DNA from: Candidatus Peregrinibacteria bacterium GW2011_GWF2_38_29
GTDB lineage: Bacteria > Patescibacteriota > Gracilibacteria > UBA1369 > UBA12463
NCBI GenBank assembly: GCA_000992695.1
Contig: LBUS01000006.1
Span: 1-64,000 of the forward strand
Direction of reading: 5' to 3'
Length of the DNA: 64,000 nucleotides
The notes beneath the pieces were generated by a model, which saw nothing but the letters and a program-made list of their open reading frames with translations, searched no databases and had not been told where the DNA came from. Both the position numbers and the translations under genes were made by a program. Below are positions 44,151 to 52,912 of the stretch, piece after piece; within the stretch, counting starts at the first letter, position 1, and each line of letters begins with the position of its first letter.

Positions 44151-45956
44151 ATGAGCAGAAAATTAAAAGTGGCAAAATACGTTGGAGCCATTTTGATAAT
44201 TTTAATGATTGTCGCGGCGGTTATCTTCGGAGGCAAGCCGTCATATGTGATTGCGGGAGTTTTAGTCGAAGATGTTAATTCGGCGCAGAAACAAGAGGAA
44301 ATAGCGGTTAAGGTTAAAAACTTTCAGGATAAAAAAATACAAATTACATACAATGATAAAGCGGTTTATATCTCCCCTTCTGATATTGGCGCAGAAATAG
44401 ATTTAAACGAAACGATTAATAAGTTAAGACGGTCAAATCGCATAGGGTTTTTCGTGGATCCGATTTATACGCCACTCGAAAATAAATTTGATCAGGCGAA
44501 ATTAACAGATTTTATAAAAAATGAATTCAAGGACGATATAAGAGAAATGAAAGAGGCGCGTATTGTTGTTAATAAGGGCAACTTCGAGATCGTAAAAGAA
44601 CAAGAGGGTTCAAAGTTAGACGAAAAAAAATTGGCGGACGATATAAAAAGTAAGCTCGAAAAGGCCTCGGAAGAAATTATAAATTTAAATTTTATAAAAA
44701 CACCACCAACCATTTTATCAGAAGATTTAAGCGTAAATTTTGAAAGAATTAAAACGGCGCTTGGCAAGAGTATCGCAGTCAAATACGACCAAAAGCCATA
44801 TCCGTTTTATCCAAAAACTTTTTTAGACGCAGTGTTTTTTCAAAAAGAATATAAGTTAATAACGGACGATGCTGTGGCCGGTCAATTTGTGGGATCGGGA
44901 ATTAAAATTAAGTTAAATTCAGAGCTTGTTAAAAAATCTTTCATTACAAATATAGCGCAAGAAATAGACAAAAAAGCCAATCCGGTAAAAATTTATAAAG
45001 ATAAAAGCGAGAAGATTGTTATTGAAGGACACGGCGATGTTGGCGAAGAGGTTGATCAGGACAAATTAATAGAATTGCTCGAAATTGCAATGAATGAAAA
45101 TGTACAAATTGTAAAAATTCCGATAATCCAGACCAGTCCGGAAGTCTCAATCTCTGAAGATCTGCAAGCGCTTGGCATAAAAGAGCTTATTGGCACAGGG
45201 CATACCTCTTATTACAATTCACCAAAAAATAGAATTCATAATATTGCGAACGGAGTCGCAAAATTCAACGGCGTTTTGATTAAGCCTGATGAAATTTTTT
45301 CTTTTAACAAAACTCTTGGGCGCGTCGATGAAACAACCGGATATTTAAAAGAATTGGTTATTAGACCGGAAGGAACAGTGCCGGAATATGGTGGCGGGCT
45401 TTGCCAAGTTTCAAGCACAATGTATAGAGCCGCGATATACGCAGGCTTGCCGATCATTGAAAGATCCCCTCATTCTTATGCAGTTACTTATTATTCGCAA
45501 ATTGGTGGGCACGGGCTTGATGCAACGATTTATCCGGGCGTGCACGATTTAAAGTTTAAAAACGACACAGGGGCGCATATTCTCGTCCAATCTTATACAG
45601 ACAGCCTTGAAGCATATTACAAATTTTACGGAACCTCAGACGGAAGAAAGGTTGCCATGGACGGACCTTATCTGGGCAATTATAAGGATGCTTTAAAGGA
45701 AGAAATTATAAAAACCGTCAGTTTGGCGCCCGGCGAGAAAAAAATGATTGAGCACGCAGGAAAAGGCTTTGACGCGGTTTGGTATCGAACGATAACTTAT
45801 ATAAGCGGTCTCAGTTCAAAAGAGACGATTTTTAGCCAATATAGACCAACGGCAAACAGATATAACGTTGGATATACAGCCGAAGAATTAGCGCAACAGG
45901 CTGCGCAAAATACACAAGGGGCTTTGCCGATCAAGACTGGAGAGTTTAAAGATTAA
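44151..45956 (+). CDS. VanW-family protein with peptidoglycan-binding-like domains
   Basis: 601 residues. One N-terminal membrane helix (VGAILIILMIVAAVIFG) leads to two repeats of the PG_binding_4-type domain (~30-190 and ~200-345, e.g. SPSDIGAEIDLNETINKLR). A VanW domain follows at about 355-485 (FSFNKTLGRVDETTGYLKE, GGGLCQVSSTMYRAAIYAGL, RSPHSYAV). The C-terminus is beta-rich. VanW proteins sit at the cell envelope and are linked to wall-active processes, but their reaction is not established. The 3' end overlaps the EamA gene by 11 nt. Confidence 0.88.
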   Translation: MSRKLKVAKYVGAILIILMIVAAVIFGGKPSYVIAGVLVEDVNSAQKQEEIAVKVKNFQDKKIQITYNDKAVYISPSDIGAEIDLNETINKLRRSNRIGFFVDPIYTPLENKFDQAKLTDFIKNEFKDDIREMKEARIVVNKGNFEIVKEQEGSKLDEKKLADDIKSKLEKASEEIINLNFIKTPPTILSEDLSVNFERIKTALGKSIAVKYDQKPYPFYPKTFLDAVFFQKEYKLITDDAVAGQFVGSGIKIKLNSELVKKSFITNIAQEIDKKANPVKIYKDKSEKIVIEGHGDVGEEVDQDKLIELLEIAMNENVQIVKIPIIQTSPEVSISEDLQALGIKELIGTGHTSYYNSPKNRIHNIANGVAKFNGVLIKPDEIFSFNKTLGRVDETTGYLKELVIRPEGTVPEYGGGLCQVSSTMYRAAIYAGLPIIERSPHSYAVTYYSQIGGHGLDATIYPGVHDLKFKNDTGAHILVQSYTDSLEAYYKFYGTSDGRKVAMDGPYLGNYKDALKEEIIKTVSLAPGEKKMIEHAGKGFDAVWYRTITYISGLSSKETIFSQYRPTANRYNVGYTAEELAQQAAQNTQGALPIKTGEFKD

Positions 45957-46839
45957 GGAGCGCAATCCCCGCAAGATTAATTAAAAGTGCGCAGATTTTT
46001 AAGACGACGTTCCTTTTATCCAAATCTTCCCGAAGGTCGACTTTTATAAATAGTGCAAAAACAATAACTAAAATAAAAACAAAGATTGATTGGAACCCTT
46101 CCATGGCATAAACAAGCGCAACTTTACCAAGAGAAAGCGCCCAAACATTTAGCAAGGTGCCGATAATCCCAATTACGATTGCCGCAAGAATAATAAGAAC
46201 GGTTTTGGTGTTAAAAGTTTTCATTTCCGCGGCATGAATATCGCGGATTTTTTTAAAAAAGAAAAATGGGATAGCAAGTAGCATGCCGATTATATGTGTA
46301 TAAATAAACAAATTTATTGTACCGATTTCTTGAGAGACATGCCGCACAGCGGTTCCATATATTGCAAATCCAACGCAAGAAAGCGCCATCCACCAAAAAG
46401 CTTTTGAAAATTTAACAATACCTTTACCAAATTTCATCGAAGCCAAAACGATCCCAAATGTGAGCATGCAAAATGCGATTATTTGATTATTTGTCAGAGT
46501 CTCCCCTATCGTGAAGTAAGCCATTATCAGGCTAAAAAGAGGAATCAAAACCCATAAAATATTTATTCTCGAAACGTCTTCTATCTGCATCGCTTTAACA
46601 TATGGGAATAAAGCTGCAAATTCAAAAGCGGTTGCAAGCAATATCCATAAAAATTGACTCATCGTTGGTATGTACAAGCCAAAAAACGGGATTAACACTA
46701 CGCTAGCTCCTCCAATAAGAAACATCCAAATACAATATATGTAAGGATTTTTTATTTTATTTGTGAGTATAAATTTATCGCCAATGCTTCCAAAAGCCCA
46801 AACGAGATGCGATGAAATTGCAATAAAAATCCAATTCAT
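45946..46839 (-). CDS. EamA/DMT-family transporter
   Basis: A 297-residue protein with ten predicted helices in two EamA repeats (AISSHLVWAFGSIGDKFIL and FWWMALSCVGFAIYGTAVR start the halves). The drug/metabolite transporter superfamily exports or imports small metabolites; the substrate is not evident. A GC-rich hairpin string lies between the TPR gene and this start. Convergent overlap with the VanW gene at the 3' end. Confidence 0.85.
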   Translation of the reverse strand: MNWIFIAISSHLVWAFGSIGDKFILTNKIKNPYIYCIWMFLIGGASVVLIPFFGLYIPTMSQFLWILLATAFEFAALFPYVKAMQIEDVSRINILWVLIPLFSLIMAYFTIGETLTNNQIIAFCMLTFGIVLASMKFGKGIVKFSKAFWWMALSCVGFAIYGTAVRHVSQEIGTINLFIYTHIIGMLLAIPFFFFKKIRDIHAAEMKTFNTKTVLIILAAIVIGIIGTLLNVWALSLGKVALVYAMEGFQSIFVFILVIVFALFIKVDLREDLDKRNVVLKICALLINLAGIALLNL

Positions 46840-46845
46840 AAGCGG

Positions 46846-46874
46846 ATTCTACATAAATATACAAAAAATATCGA
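46846..46874 (-). promoter_or_regulatory. Possible promoter of the EamA gene
   Basis: Minus strand: TCGATA, 17 nt, TAGAAT, ending 7 nt before the ATG at 46839. If used, it gives a near-leaderless mRNA and excludes the upstream hairpins from it. Confidence 0.35.
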
Positions 46875-46923
46875 GGAAATGGATGAGCTTATAGGGGTTT
46901 GTCGGTTGGATGTTTCGAAGACA

Positions 46924-47030
46924 GTCGCGAGGTTGAGCGACCACGGTGTTTGGCTTTGCCAAACGAGCGAAACCGAGCGCTAGTGCATCTGTGCACGGTG
47001 GGCACAGAAAACGTGTCTGAGAAGCAGACA
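46924..47030 (-). ncRNA. Putative structured RNA: string of hairpins upstream of the EamA gene
   Basis: This ~110-nt stretch is clearly more GC-rich than its surroundings. On the minus strand it reads as consecutive hairpins: TGTCTG-CTTCT-CAGACA reversed in order with TCTGTGC-7nt-GCACAGA, AGCG-8nt-CGCT, GTTTGGC-AAA-GCCAAAC and GTCGC-8nt-GCGAC. The two 7-bp stems are perfect. It could be a cis-regulatory leader of the EamA transporter, a small RNA, or the structured end of the TPR gene transcript. I do not recognise a known class, and small ORFs across it look like noise. Confidence 0.35.
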
Positions 47031-47043
47031 ACCAGCAAACCTT

Positions 47044-47889
47044 CTACTTCCTCGGTTTCTTATGTTTTATTTTCTTCGAAACCGCCTTAAGATTCAAATT
47101 ATTTTTATCAATTTTCAGTCCTTGATCAATCACTTCTTTTGCGCGATCAAGGTTCCCGAGCGAAACATACGCATCCGCAAGAGCCGCGTAAGAATCAGGA
47201 TTATTTGGATCTAACGAGATTGCTTTATTGATATTTTCAATGGTGGCATCATAATTTCCCATCTCATGCGTAACGCGACCAATATTTAAAAATCTTTTTG
47301 GATTTGACGAATCAAGTTCTGCAGATTTAACATAAGCTTCACAAGATTCCGGATATCTTTGTTGCATATAAAACGCATTTCCAAGATTGCTATAAACAAC
47401 GGCGTCGCCGCAGTTTATGCCAAGCAACTTTTTAAAAATCGCTTCCGCCTTCATAGGCAAATTCTTTTTCAAATAAATAACGCCAAGTCTAAGGTTTGCT
47501 TCAACATGGTTTTCATTGAACGATAAAGCCTTGATATAAGCCTTTTCCGCCTCATCTACGTAATCTTTCTTAAAGGCTTTTTCACCTGCCAAAAAATATT
47601 TCTCCATTTCTTTTTGATCATCGGTTTCAAGCCTTGGTTGAACGGTTTCATTCCCAATAACAGCCGCAGGGCAATGCGCAGCATCAGGCGCGGAAGTTTC
47701 AACAGGGATATTTATAAAAGACTTGTTTTGCTTTTTAAATCGCGAAAAAATATATTTTTCTCCATAAGCAAAAAGTTTTTGACCGCTTCCTGTAAAAAAC
47801 CACAAGTTTTTATTGAGCCTTTGGCGTCTTATAAATATTAAAACAAGTCCCAAAACAGAAAATATCGCAAGTAAAATATAAATAAGCAT
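47044..47889 (-). CDS. Membrane-anchored TPR protein
   Basis: 281 residues. An N-terminal helix (MLIYILLAIFSVLGLVLIF) is followed by a basic stretch and at least four TPR units from about residue 95 (YFLAGEKAFKKDYVDEAEKAY, NLGNAFYMQQRYPESCEAYVK, NIGRVTHEMGNYDATIENINK, ALADAYVSLGNLDRAKEV). TPR arrays bind partner proteins. It probably faces the cytosol and scaffolds a membrane complex (inference). It follows ricT after 5 nt. Confidence 0.82.
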   Translation of the reverse strand: MLIYILLAIFSVLGLVLIFIRRQRLNKNLWFFTGSGQKLFAYGEKYIFSRFKKQNKSFINIPVETSAPDAAHCPAAVIGNETVQPRLETDDQKEMEKYFLAGEKAFKKDYVDEAEKAYIKALSFNENHVEANLRLGVIYLKKNLPMKAEAIFKKLLGINCGDAVVYSNLGNAFYMQQRYPESCEAYVKSAELDSSNPKRFLNIGRVTHEMGNYDATIENINKAISLDPNNPDSYAALADAYVSLGNLDRAKEVIDQGLKIDKNNLNLKAVSKKIKHKKPRK

Positions 47890-47894
47890 ATTTT

Positions 47895-48770
47895 TTAAAT
47901 TAATTCAGGCTCAGCTTCAGGGCTTTCAGAAGCCTGTTTTCTGCCCCCAGCAGGAGTCGAAAGTATTTTTTTAATTTCCTTGTCTTCAATAACCATAAAT
48001 TGTCCTTCGCGCGTGATGATCTTCACTTTTCTATTCAAAACATCAAGACCAATAACTTCAGCTTCATTGTCTTTTGTTGCGACAATGGTGCCAATTTCCG
48101 GCAATCCTTCTCTCATGCGATTATATTCTTCAACTTCAAATCTTAAACAGCAAAGCAATTTTCCACATACGCCTGATAATTTGCTTCCGCCTTTTCCTTC
48201 AAGTCCCTGCACTCTAACCATTTCCATGGTGATGCTTAGCAATTTATCCATCCAGCTTTTACAGCAAACGCGCTTTCCGCATTTTCCGCATGTAGCAAGC
48301 ATTCTTGCGCGATCCCTAGGTCCAACTTGATGTAAGTGAATTTGTTTTTTAAATTGACCGGCGAGTATTTTCACAAGTTCGCGAAAATCAACGCGTTCAT
48401 CAGCTGTGAATAAAAATGCGAGACGTTTTCCATCAAAAGAAAACGACGCGTCAAAAACATGCATATTCAAATTTAATTCCGTGACTTTATCGCAGCACAT
48501 CATAACCGCTTCAGCTTTTCTTTCTTCGTGCGATTCGATTTTTTGCAAATCGTGAGAAGTGGCTTTTCTAAGCACACAAGCGTTTTTCATCAATTTCTCG
48601 GCATCAGAGGCGGGCCCAATATAATTTATTTTTCCGGCATCTTCAGAGCCTTCGTCGTCGCGATAGATTATTATATCGCCCGCAGAGTAATCAGCATCAT
48701 CCTTTTCCGTGCACGGAATTTCAATAAGGTTTTTCTTAAAAAACGAAATTATGTGAAATGTATTTTTCAT
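47895..48770 (-). CDS. ricT: PSP1/RicT (YaaT)-family protein
   Basis: 291 residues with the PSP1 C-terminal signature: KQIHLHQVGPRDRARMLATCGKCGKRVCCKSW and SKLSGVCGKLLCCLRFE. The cysteines match the iron-sulfur-binding positions of RicT, a part of the Ric complex that in Bacillus acts with RNase Y in mRNA processing. Both rny and ricT occur in this window. The ATG overlaps the TGA stop of holB (ATGA), the same holB-ricT order as in Firmicutes. Confidence 0.9.
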   Translation of the reverse strand: MKNTFHIISFFKKNLIEIPCTEKDDADYSAGDIIIYRDDEGSEDAGKINYIGPASDAEKLMKNACVLRKATSHDLQKIESHEERKAEAVMMCCDKVTELNLNMHVFDASFSFDGKRLAFLFTADERVDFRELVKILAGQFKKQIHLHQVGPRDRARMLATCGKCGKRVCCKSWMDKLLSITMEMVRVQGLEGKGGSKLSGVCGKLLCCLRFEVEEYNRMREGLPEIGTIVATKDNEAEVIGLDVLNRKVKIITREGQFMVIEDKEIKKILSTPAGGRKQASESPEAEPELI

Positions 48771-49669
48771 ATGTTTAGCATTAAATTTTCAAGCGCTAGC
48801 TTTGGGTTAATATTATGCTTTAAAAGGTAATTTGTATAATCTATTTTTTCCAAAACCTCGACATAAGGTTTTCGATAAGGCGCGCCGGTTATCATCCTTG
48901 TACGGATTATATGCGTTAAAATATCCAGAATGTCTGCAATTTTTCTCGGATCATGTTCGGCTTCTTTTATATATAAAAATCTATCAAAAATGCTTTCATA
49001 ATCAAGGAATCTTTGAAGGTCGGTATATAAAGTCTTATAATTTGATGCAAGTTGCGGGTCGTTGATAAGATCGAACGCTACGCCGGGCTTGCCTAAGGCA
49101 AATTTGCTGATTTGCTCGATCGTCGCCGCATCAGTTTCCGGATACATATTCGTCAGGTGTTTTACCAAAACATCTTCAGGGCAGTGGTGAAATTTCAGAA
49201 CTCTTACGCGTGAAAGAATTGTCGGCATAATGCTTTTTAAAAACAAAGTTGTAAAAAGAAAAATCGTGTTTGGCGGCGGCTCTTCAAGCGTTTTAAGCAA
49301 ACAGTTTCCGGCCTCATCCACCATGCGTTCAATGTTTTCCGCAATAACAATTTTATATTTACTTGGTGCGCTCAAATTAAGTCTATTTATCAATGCGCGA
49401 ATTTCATCTATTTTTATCGATTCGCCATTATCTCGAAAAACAATTGTATCCGGATGCGCATTTTTCTCTATTTGAAGGCAAGTTTGGCATGTATGACAAA
49501 AGCTGTTTTCACACTGAAGAATATGCGCAAAGGTTTTTGCGACAGTAAATTTTCCGACCTTTTCCGGTCCGGCAAAAAGATACGCATGCGCAATATTGCC
49601 GGAAGTAATATCGTCTTCCAGGCCTTGCACAAGCTTTTCATGCCCTACAATTCTCCACGTGTATTTCAT
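48767..49669 (-). CDS. holB: DNA polymerase III delta' subunit (HolB)
   Basis: A 300-residue AAA+ clamp-loader subunit: IVGHEKLVQGLEDDITSGNIAHAYLF at the start, the P-loop-like GPEKVGKFTVAKTFA, the zinc-binding Cys set (CENSFCHTCQTCLQIE), and the sensor region LLKTLEEPPPNTIFLF. It helps load the DnaN clamp. It ends in TGA, overlapping the ricT start. It is 13 nt after murF. Confidence 0.92.
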   Translation of the reverse strand: MKYTWRIVGHEKLVQGLEDDITSGNIAHAYLFAGPEKVGKFTVAKTFAHILQCENSFCHTCQTCLQIEKNAHPDTIVFRDNGESIKIDEIRALINRLNLSAPSKYKIVIAENIERMVDEAGNCLLKTLEEPPPNTIFLFTTLFLKSIMPTILSRVRVLKFHHCPEDVLVKHLTNMYPETDAATIEQISKFALGKPGVAFDLINDPQLASNYKTLYTDLQRFLDYESIFDRFLYIKEAEHDPRKIADILDILTHIIRTRMITGAPYRKPYVEVLEKIDYTNYLLKHNINPKLALENLMLNI

Positions 49670-49682
49670 ATTTTTTCAAACT

Positions 49683-50984
49683 TTATCCGATTTTTTGCCA
49701 AGTTTTTTCTTGTCTACAAAGAAGCTCATCAGCCTTTTCCGGATGTGCCATCAATGCTTTCACAAATCTTTCCAAGCGAACTTTATTTTGAGATCCTTTA
49801 ACGAGTAAAATATCTTCTTTTTTTATTAAATCTTTTGCGAATTCAGCGGCAACCAAGGCTGAACTAAAAAAGCCGACTTTGCTTTTGTCCAAGCCATTTT
49901 GAGTAGCTTCTTCTCCTGCAATTTTTGCAAATTCTCCAACGCAAAGCATAATGTCGGCGGTCTTCGCAGCATGCGCGCCAACCTCTTTATGATATTCCGG
50001 CGACGCCTCTCCTAACTCATTCATATTCCCAAAAACAAAGATTTTTCTCTTTGCTCCGGCAAGGTCTTTCATTGTATTTAAAGCCGCAATCGTTGCCTCG
50101 GGAGATGCATTATAAGAGCTATCAATAATCACAGATCCATTGATTCCTTCAATCAAATTCATTCTCCCCGGTGGCGGGCAAAAATACTTCAAAGATTCGG
50201 CGATATCATTCATATAAAGACCGCATTCAAGCGCGCAAGCGATAACAGGTAAAAAGCAATAAACGTGCTGTTCTCCCAAAATCGGAACTTCAAATTTTGC
50301 GCGCAAATTCCCATAAACAGCAGTAAAAGAAATTCCACTTAAAGTCGTTTTAACGTCTTCAGCATGCAATTTCGCCTCTTTATTAAGCCCAAATCCAATG
50401 AATTTAATCCCCTTCTCGTCATGCAATTTTCCTTGAATTTCATATAATTTTTTCACACGATCATCATCAACATTAATAATTGCGACCCCATTTTTTTTCA
50501 AATTTTTCACAATAATACTTTTTTCTTCATAAACTTCGTCAAGATTTTTAAATTGTCCCGGATTCAAGTGAACGGGCTTAACATTCGAAAAAATTGCAAT
50601 ATCCGGCTGAACAATTGCGGTCAAGTCTCGCATATCCCCGACCTTATCAACACCCATTTCCAAAATAAAGAAGTCAACTTTTTTTCGTGAAAAATAAGCA
50701 TTATATTTCGCTTTCAAAATATTAATCATCCATAAAATCGGTGAAGAAAATCCCGCATCAGCCTCAAGAATCGTTAAAGGCAAGCCAAATTCCGTGTTGT
50801 AACTTTTTTTATTCGCAATCACGCTAAAGTGCGCTTCCAAAACTTTTTTTAAAGCGTCTTTTGTAGTTGTTTTTCCGGCACTACCTGTTACTCCAATAAT
50901 TTTTGCATGCTTCAATCTCTTTAGCCTAACTTTGGTCAAAAAAACAAGCGCTCTATAAACAATATTTCTAAGTATTTTTTTCAT
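49683..50984 (-). CDS. murF: MurF-like Mur ligase
   Basis: A 433-residue Mur ligase with the ATP loop GVTGSAGKTTTKDALKKVL, middle-domain segments FILEMGVDKVGDM and IFSNVKPVHLNPGQF, and the C-terminal-domain motif IIDSSYNASPEATIAALN typical of MurF (addition of D-Ala-D-Ala to UDP-MurNAc-tripeptide). Instead of the full N-terminal UDP-binding domain there is only ~25 residues of basic/hydrophobic helix. This shortened layout leaves substrate specificity open. Its 3' end is 13 nt from holB. Confidence 0.87.
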   Translation of the reverse strand: MKKILRNIVYRALVFLTKVRLKRLKHAKIIGVTGSAGKTTTKDALKKVLEAHFSVIANKKSYNTEFGLPLTILEADAGFSSPILWMINILKAKYNAYFSRKKVDFFILEMGVDKVGDMRDLTAIVQPDIAIFSNVKPVHLNPGQFKNLDEVYEEKSIIVKNLKKNGVAIINVDDDRVKKLYEIQGKLHDEKGIKFIGFGLNKEAKLHAEDVKTTLSGISFTAVYGNLRAKFEVPILGEQHVYCFLPVIACALECGLYMNDIAESLKYFCPPPGRMNLIEGINGSVIIDSSYNASPEATIAALNTMKDLAGAKRKIFVFGNMNELGEASPEYHKEVGAHAAKTADIMLCVGEFAKIAGEEATQNGLDKSKVGFFSSALVAAEFAKDLIKKEDILLVKGSQNKVRLERFVKALMAHPEKADELLCRQEKTWQKIG

Positions 50985-51024
50985 AATTCAGGCTTTCATA
51001 CTAGCACTTTTCAGCTTTTTAATC

Positions 51025-51092
51025 CACGTCGAAAATTCAAAAATTGAACATTGAAAATTGAATGTAAATTGGAGCTTGTGAATTGTAAATTT
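51025..51092 (+). repeat. Degenerate repeat between rplT and murF, copy D
   Basis: GAAAATTCAAAAATTGAACATTGAAAATTGAATG, then TTGGAGCTTGTGAATTGTAAATTT. It is the same class of imperfect 6-8-nt units, here in both orientations, filling most of the 115-nt gap. Confidence 0.5.
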
Positions 51093-51099
51093 CTTCAGC

Positions 51100-51450
51100 C
51101 TACGCCTTCAAAACCTCTTCCACGACTTTCTTAAACGTACCAGGTTCGCTAAGCGCAATATCCGCCAGGACTTTTCTATCAAGCAAGATAGCTTTTTTGA
51201 CTAGTCCATTTATGAATCGGCTGTAGTTGATGCCATTTTTCTTGCATTCAGCTTGCATTCTAACGATCCAAGTTGTGCGCATTTGGCGCTTCTTTTGTCT
51301 GCGACCAATATACGAATTCTGACCTTGTTTCATCAAAGCCATTTTTGCGAGTCCGTATTTTCTTGATCTACCTGAACGAAAGCCTTTAGCAGCTTTTAAA
51401 ATACTATTGTGACGTTTTTTTGTATGGACGCCTCCTTTTACTCTTGTCAT
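51100..51450 (-). CDS. rplT: 50S ribosomal protein L20
   Basis: 116 residues, usual length, with family landmarks TRVKGGVHTKKRHNSILKAAKGFRSGRSRKYGLAK and QNSYIGRRQKKRQMRTTWIVRM. It binds 23S rRNA early in large-subunit assembly. Last gene of infC-rpmI-rplT, the common bacterial order. Confidence 0.97.
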   Translation of the reverse strand: MTRVKGGVHTKKRHNSILKAAKGFRSGRSRKYGLAKMALMKQGQNSYIGRRQKKRQMRTTWIVRMQAECKKNGINYSRFINGLVKKAILLDRKVLADIALSEPGTFKKVVEEVLKA

Positions 51451-51462
51451 ATTATTTTAGGT

Positions 51463-51660
51463 TTACTGATTATTTGGTAACAAAGCGCGGACAGCTTTCA
51501 TGTCTGAAGGCATGCCAACAAGACCCTTTCTATAGGTCCTTTTTTGTCTTTTCGATTTTCCGAAAAGAAGGTGATTTCTGCAAGGTTTCTTGAAAACCAC
51601 TTTTTTCTTCGCAGTCATTCTCATTCTTTTTTTCGCTCCACTATGTGTTCTTTGCTTCAT
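51463..51660 (-). CDS. rpmI: 50S ribosomal protein L35
   Basis: 65 basic residues: MKQRTHSGAKKRMRMTAKKKV and LFGKSKRQKRTYRKGLV, matching L35. It lies between infC and rplT as usual, 12 nt before rplT. Confidence 0.96.
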   Translation of the reverse strand: MKQRTHSGAKKRMRMTAKKKVVFKKPCRNHLLFGKSKRQKRTYRKGLVGMPSDMKAVRALLPNNQ

Positions 51661-51688
51661 ATAATTTGAGTTTTTAATTAGTTTTAAG

Positions 51689-52189
51689 TTATTTCCCCAG
51701 TGGGGTTAAGATCGCAATTAATTGATTCCCCTGTCTCTTTGGCATCTCTTCCAGCTTTCCAAAATCCTTAACGAGAGCGTAGAAATCTTCCAACTTTTTC
51801 TTTCCTAAGTCAATATGAGTTATTTCTCTTCCTCTAAACATCATTACAACTTTGACCGTGCATCTGTCTTCCAAGAACTTTTTTGTCTGATTCGCCTTGG
51901 TTTCAAGATCATGTTGTCCGATTTGAAACCCAAGACGTATGCCCTTCACCTCACTTTGCTTATGCATTTTTCTTTGCTTCGTTTCCAGTTTTTGCTGATG
52001 ATACAAATATTTTCCATAATCCAACAATTTGCATATCGGCGGATTTTCATGAGGCGCAACTTCACATAAGTCATATCCTGTTTCTTTGGCCATTTGAAGC
52101 GCTTTTTCAATAGGCACGATTCCAACAGGTCCTCCATCCTGATCAATCAAACGGACGCTATAAGCTCTAATCTGATTGTTGATTCGCAA
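51689..52189 (-). CDS. infC: Translation initiation factor IF-3
   Basis: 166 residues starting RINNQIRAYSVRLIDQDGG, with CEVAPHENPPICKLLDYGKYLYHQQK in the N-domain and VVMMFRGREITHIDLGKKKLEDF in the C-domain. IF-3 prevents early subunit joining and checks initiation. The start codon is TTG. No in-frame ATG lies upstream within the leader, and ATA four codons upstream is the only other near-cognate. A weak start codon on infC fits the known self-control of this gene in other bacteria. Confidence 0.95.
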   Translation of the reverse strand: MRINNQIRAYSVRLIDQDGGPVGIVPIEKALQMAKETGYDLCEVAPHENPPICKLLDYGKYLYHQQKLETKQRKMHKQSEVKGIRLGFQIGQHDLETKANQTKKFLEDRCTVKVVMMFRGREITHIDLGKKKLEDFYALVKDFGKLEEMPKRQGNQLIAILTPLGK

Positions 52190-52235
52190 GTGTTTTGGTA
52201 TACAGAATTGGTTAAATTTGGCTTAAGCTTGATGG

Positions 52236-52264
52236 ATAATAATAAAAAACCCTCATAAAGTCAA
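52236..52264 (-). promoter_or_regulatory. Promoter of infC-rpmI-rplT
   Basis: Minus strand: TTGACT, 17 nt, TATTAT. The start would lie about 40 nt before the TTG start codon. Confidence 0.7.
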
Positions 52265-52282
52265 TGCAATTCAGGAATTGCA
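52265..52282. repeat. 8-bp palindrome abutting the infC promoter
   Basis: TGCAATTC-AG-GAATTGCA touches the -35 of the infC promoter and lies 8 nt after the stop of the upstream gene. No T-run follows on the minus strand, so an operator or upstream activator site is more likely than a terminator. Confidence 0.5.
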
Positions 52283-52289
52283 GGAAAAA

Positions 52290-52664
52290 TTATTTAGGAG
52301 GTTCTTCATCTCCACCTTTTGGGAGAGCGATACGATTGGTTAAGGCGCGAATTGTTTCTCGAGGAGAAGCGGACGGCGTAATTTCTACTCCGGTTGTAGC
52401 TTTTAATGATTCAAAGTAATAAAGCGCACTCGGGTCTGGCGCTAAAACTTTATCATCCGCTTCAGATGGAGACTCTACTTCAATAACCACATCGTCAACC
52501 TTGTGCAGTCTAGTGCTAAAGTCTGCCAATAGTCTTGCGGCAATGTTTTCAACTTGAGGAGTAAGCAATTTTCCGCGGTCAAGCATATCGGCAATAGCGC
52601 CGGCGGCTAAAGCTTTATCGTCATCAGTCCAATTGCCATAAGGCTTTTCAAATCGACTATTCAT
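52290..52664 (-). CDS. Protein of unknown function (124 residues)
   Basis: A soluble acidic protein with a helical N-terminal half (DDKALAAGAIADMLDRG, VENIAARLLADFSTRLHK) and a second half rich in Ser/Pro/Asp, ending in a polar tail (LPKGGDEEPPK). No motif recognised. It follows the 61-residue gene after 6 nt and shares its promoter. Confidence 0.6.
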   Translation of the reverse strand: MNSRFEKPYGNWTDDDKALAAGAIADMLDRGKLLTPQVENIAARLLADFSTRLHKVDDVVIEVESPSEADDKVLAPDPSALYYFESLKATTGVEITPSASPRETIRALTNRIALPKGGDEEPPK

Positions 52665-52670
52665 AATAAA

Positions 52671-52856
52671 TTATTTTTCAGATTTATTTCTCGCCTCACC
52701 CATAGCCTCAACGTCAAGAGTTGTATCTATGAATTTGCCGGCTCTTAAAGCTGCTTGTATAGCCGATAGAGGCACTTTGTCCGTAGAAAAGTCCGCAATA
52801 ATGCTTTCATCAAAACCAGCATCATCTTGTTCATTAATATGTTTGTCGGTAGACAT
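52671..52856 (-). CDS. Small acidic protein of unknown function (61 residues)
   Basis: A small acidic protein (DKHINEQDDAGFDESIIADF) with a short helix-like middle (LSAIQAALRAGKFIDTTLDVE). No membrane helix or known motif. The consensus promoter directly upstream supports that it is real. Confidence 0.55.
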   Translation of the reverse strand: MSTDKHINEQDDAGFDESIIADFSTDKVPLSAIQAALRAGKFIDTTLDVEAMGEARNKSEK

Positions 52857-52883
52857 AATTATATTTTTTAAAATTAGGTATTA

Positions 52884-52912
52884 ACTATACGGTTTTTACA
52901 CCAACTTGTCAA
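52884..52912 (-). promoter_or_regulatory. Promoter of the 61/124-residue gene pair
   Basis: Minus strand: TTGACA, 17 nt, TATAGT. Its -35 hexamer shares bases 52907-52911 with the ispG promoter -35 on the other strand. Confidence 0.75.

Noticed and set aside
46849-47090. Two small ORFs (46849-47031 minus, 46899-47090 plus) over the hairpin region
   Set aside because: Both read through the inverted repeats, have no protein-like pattern, and one runs into the TPR gene.
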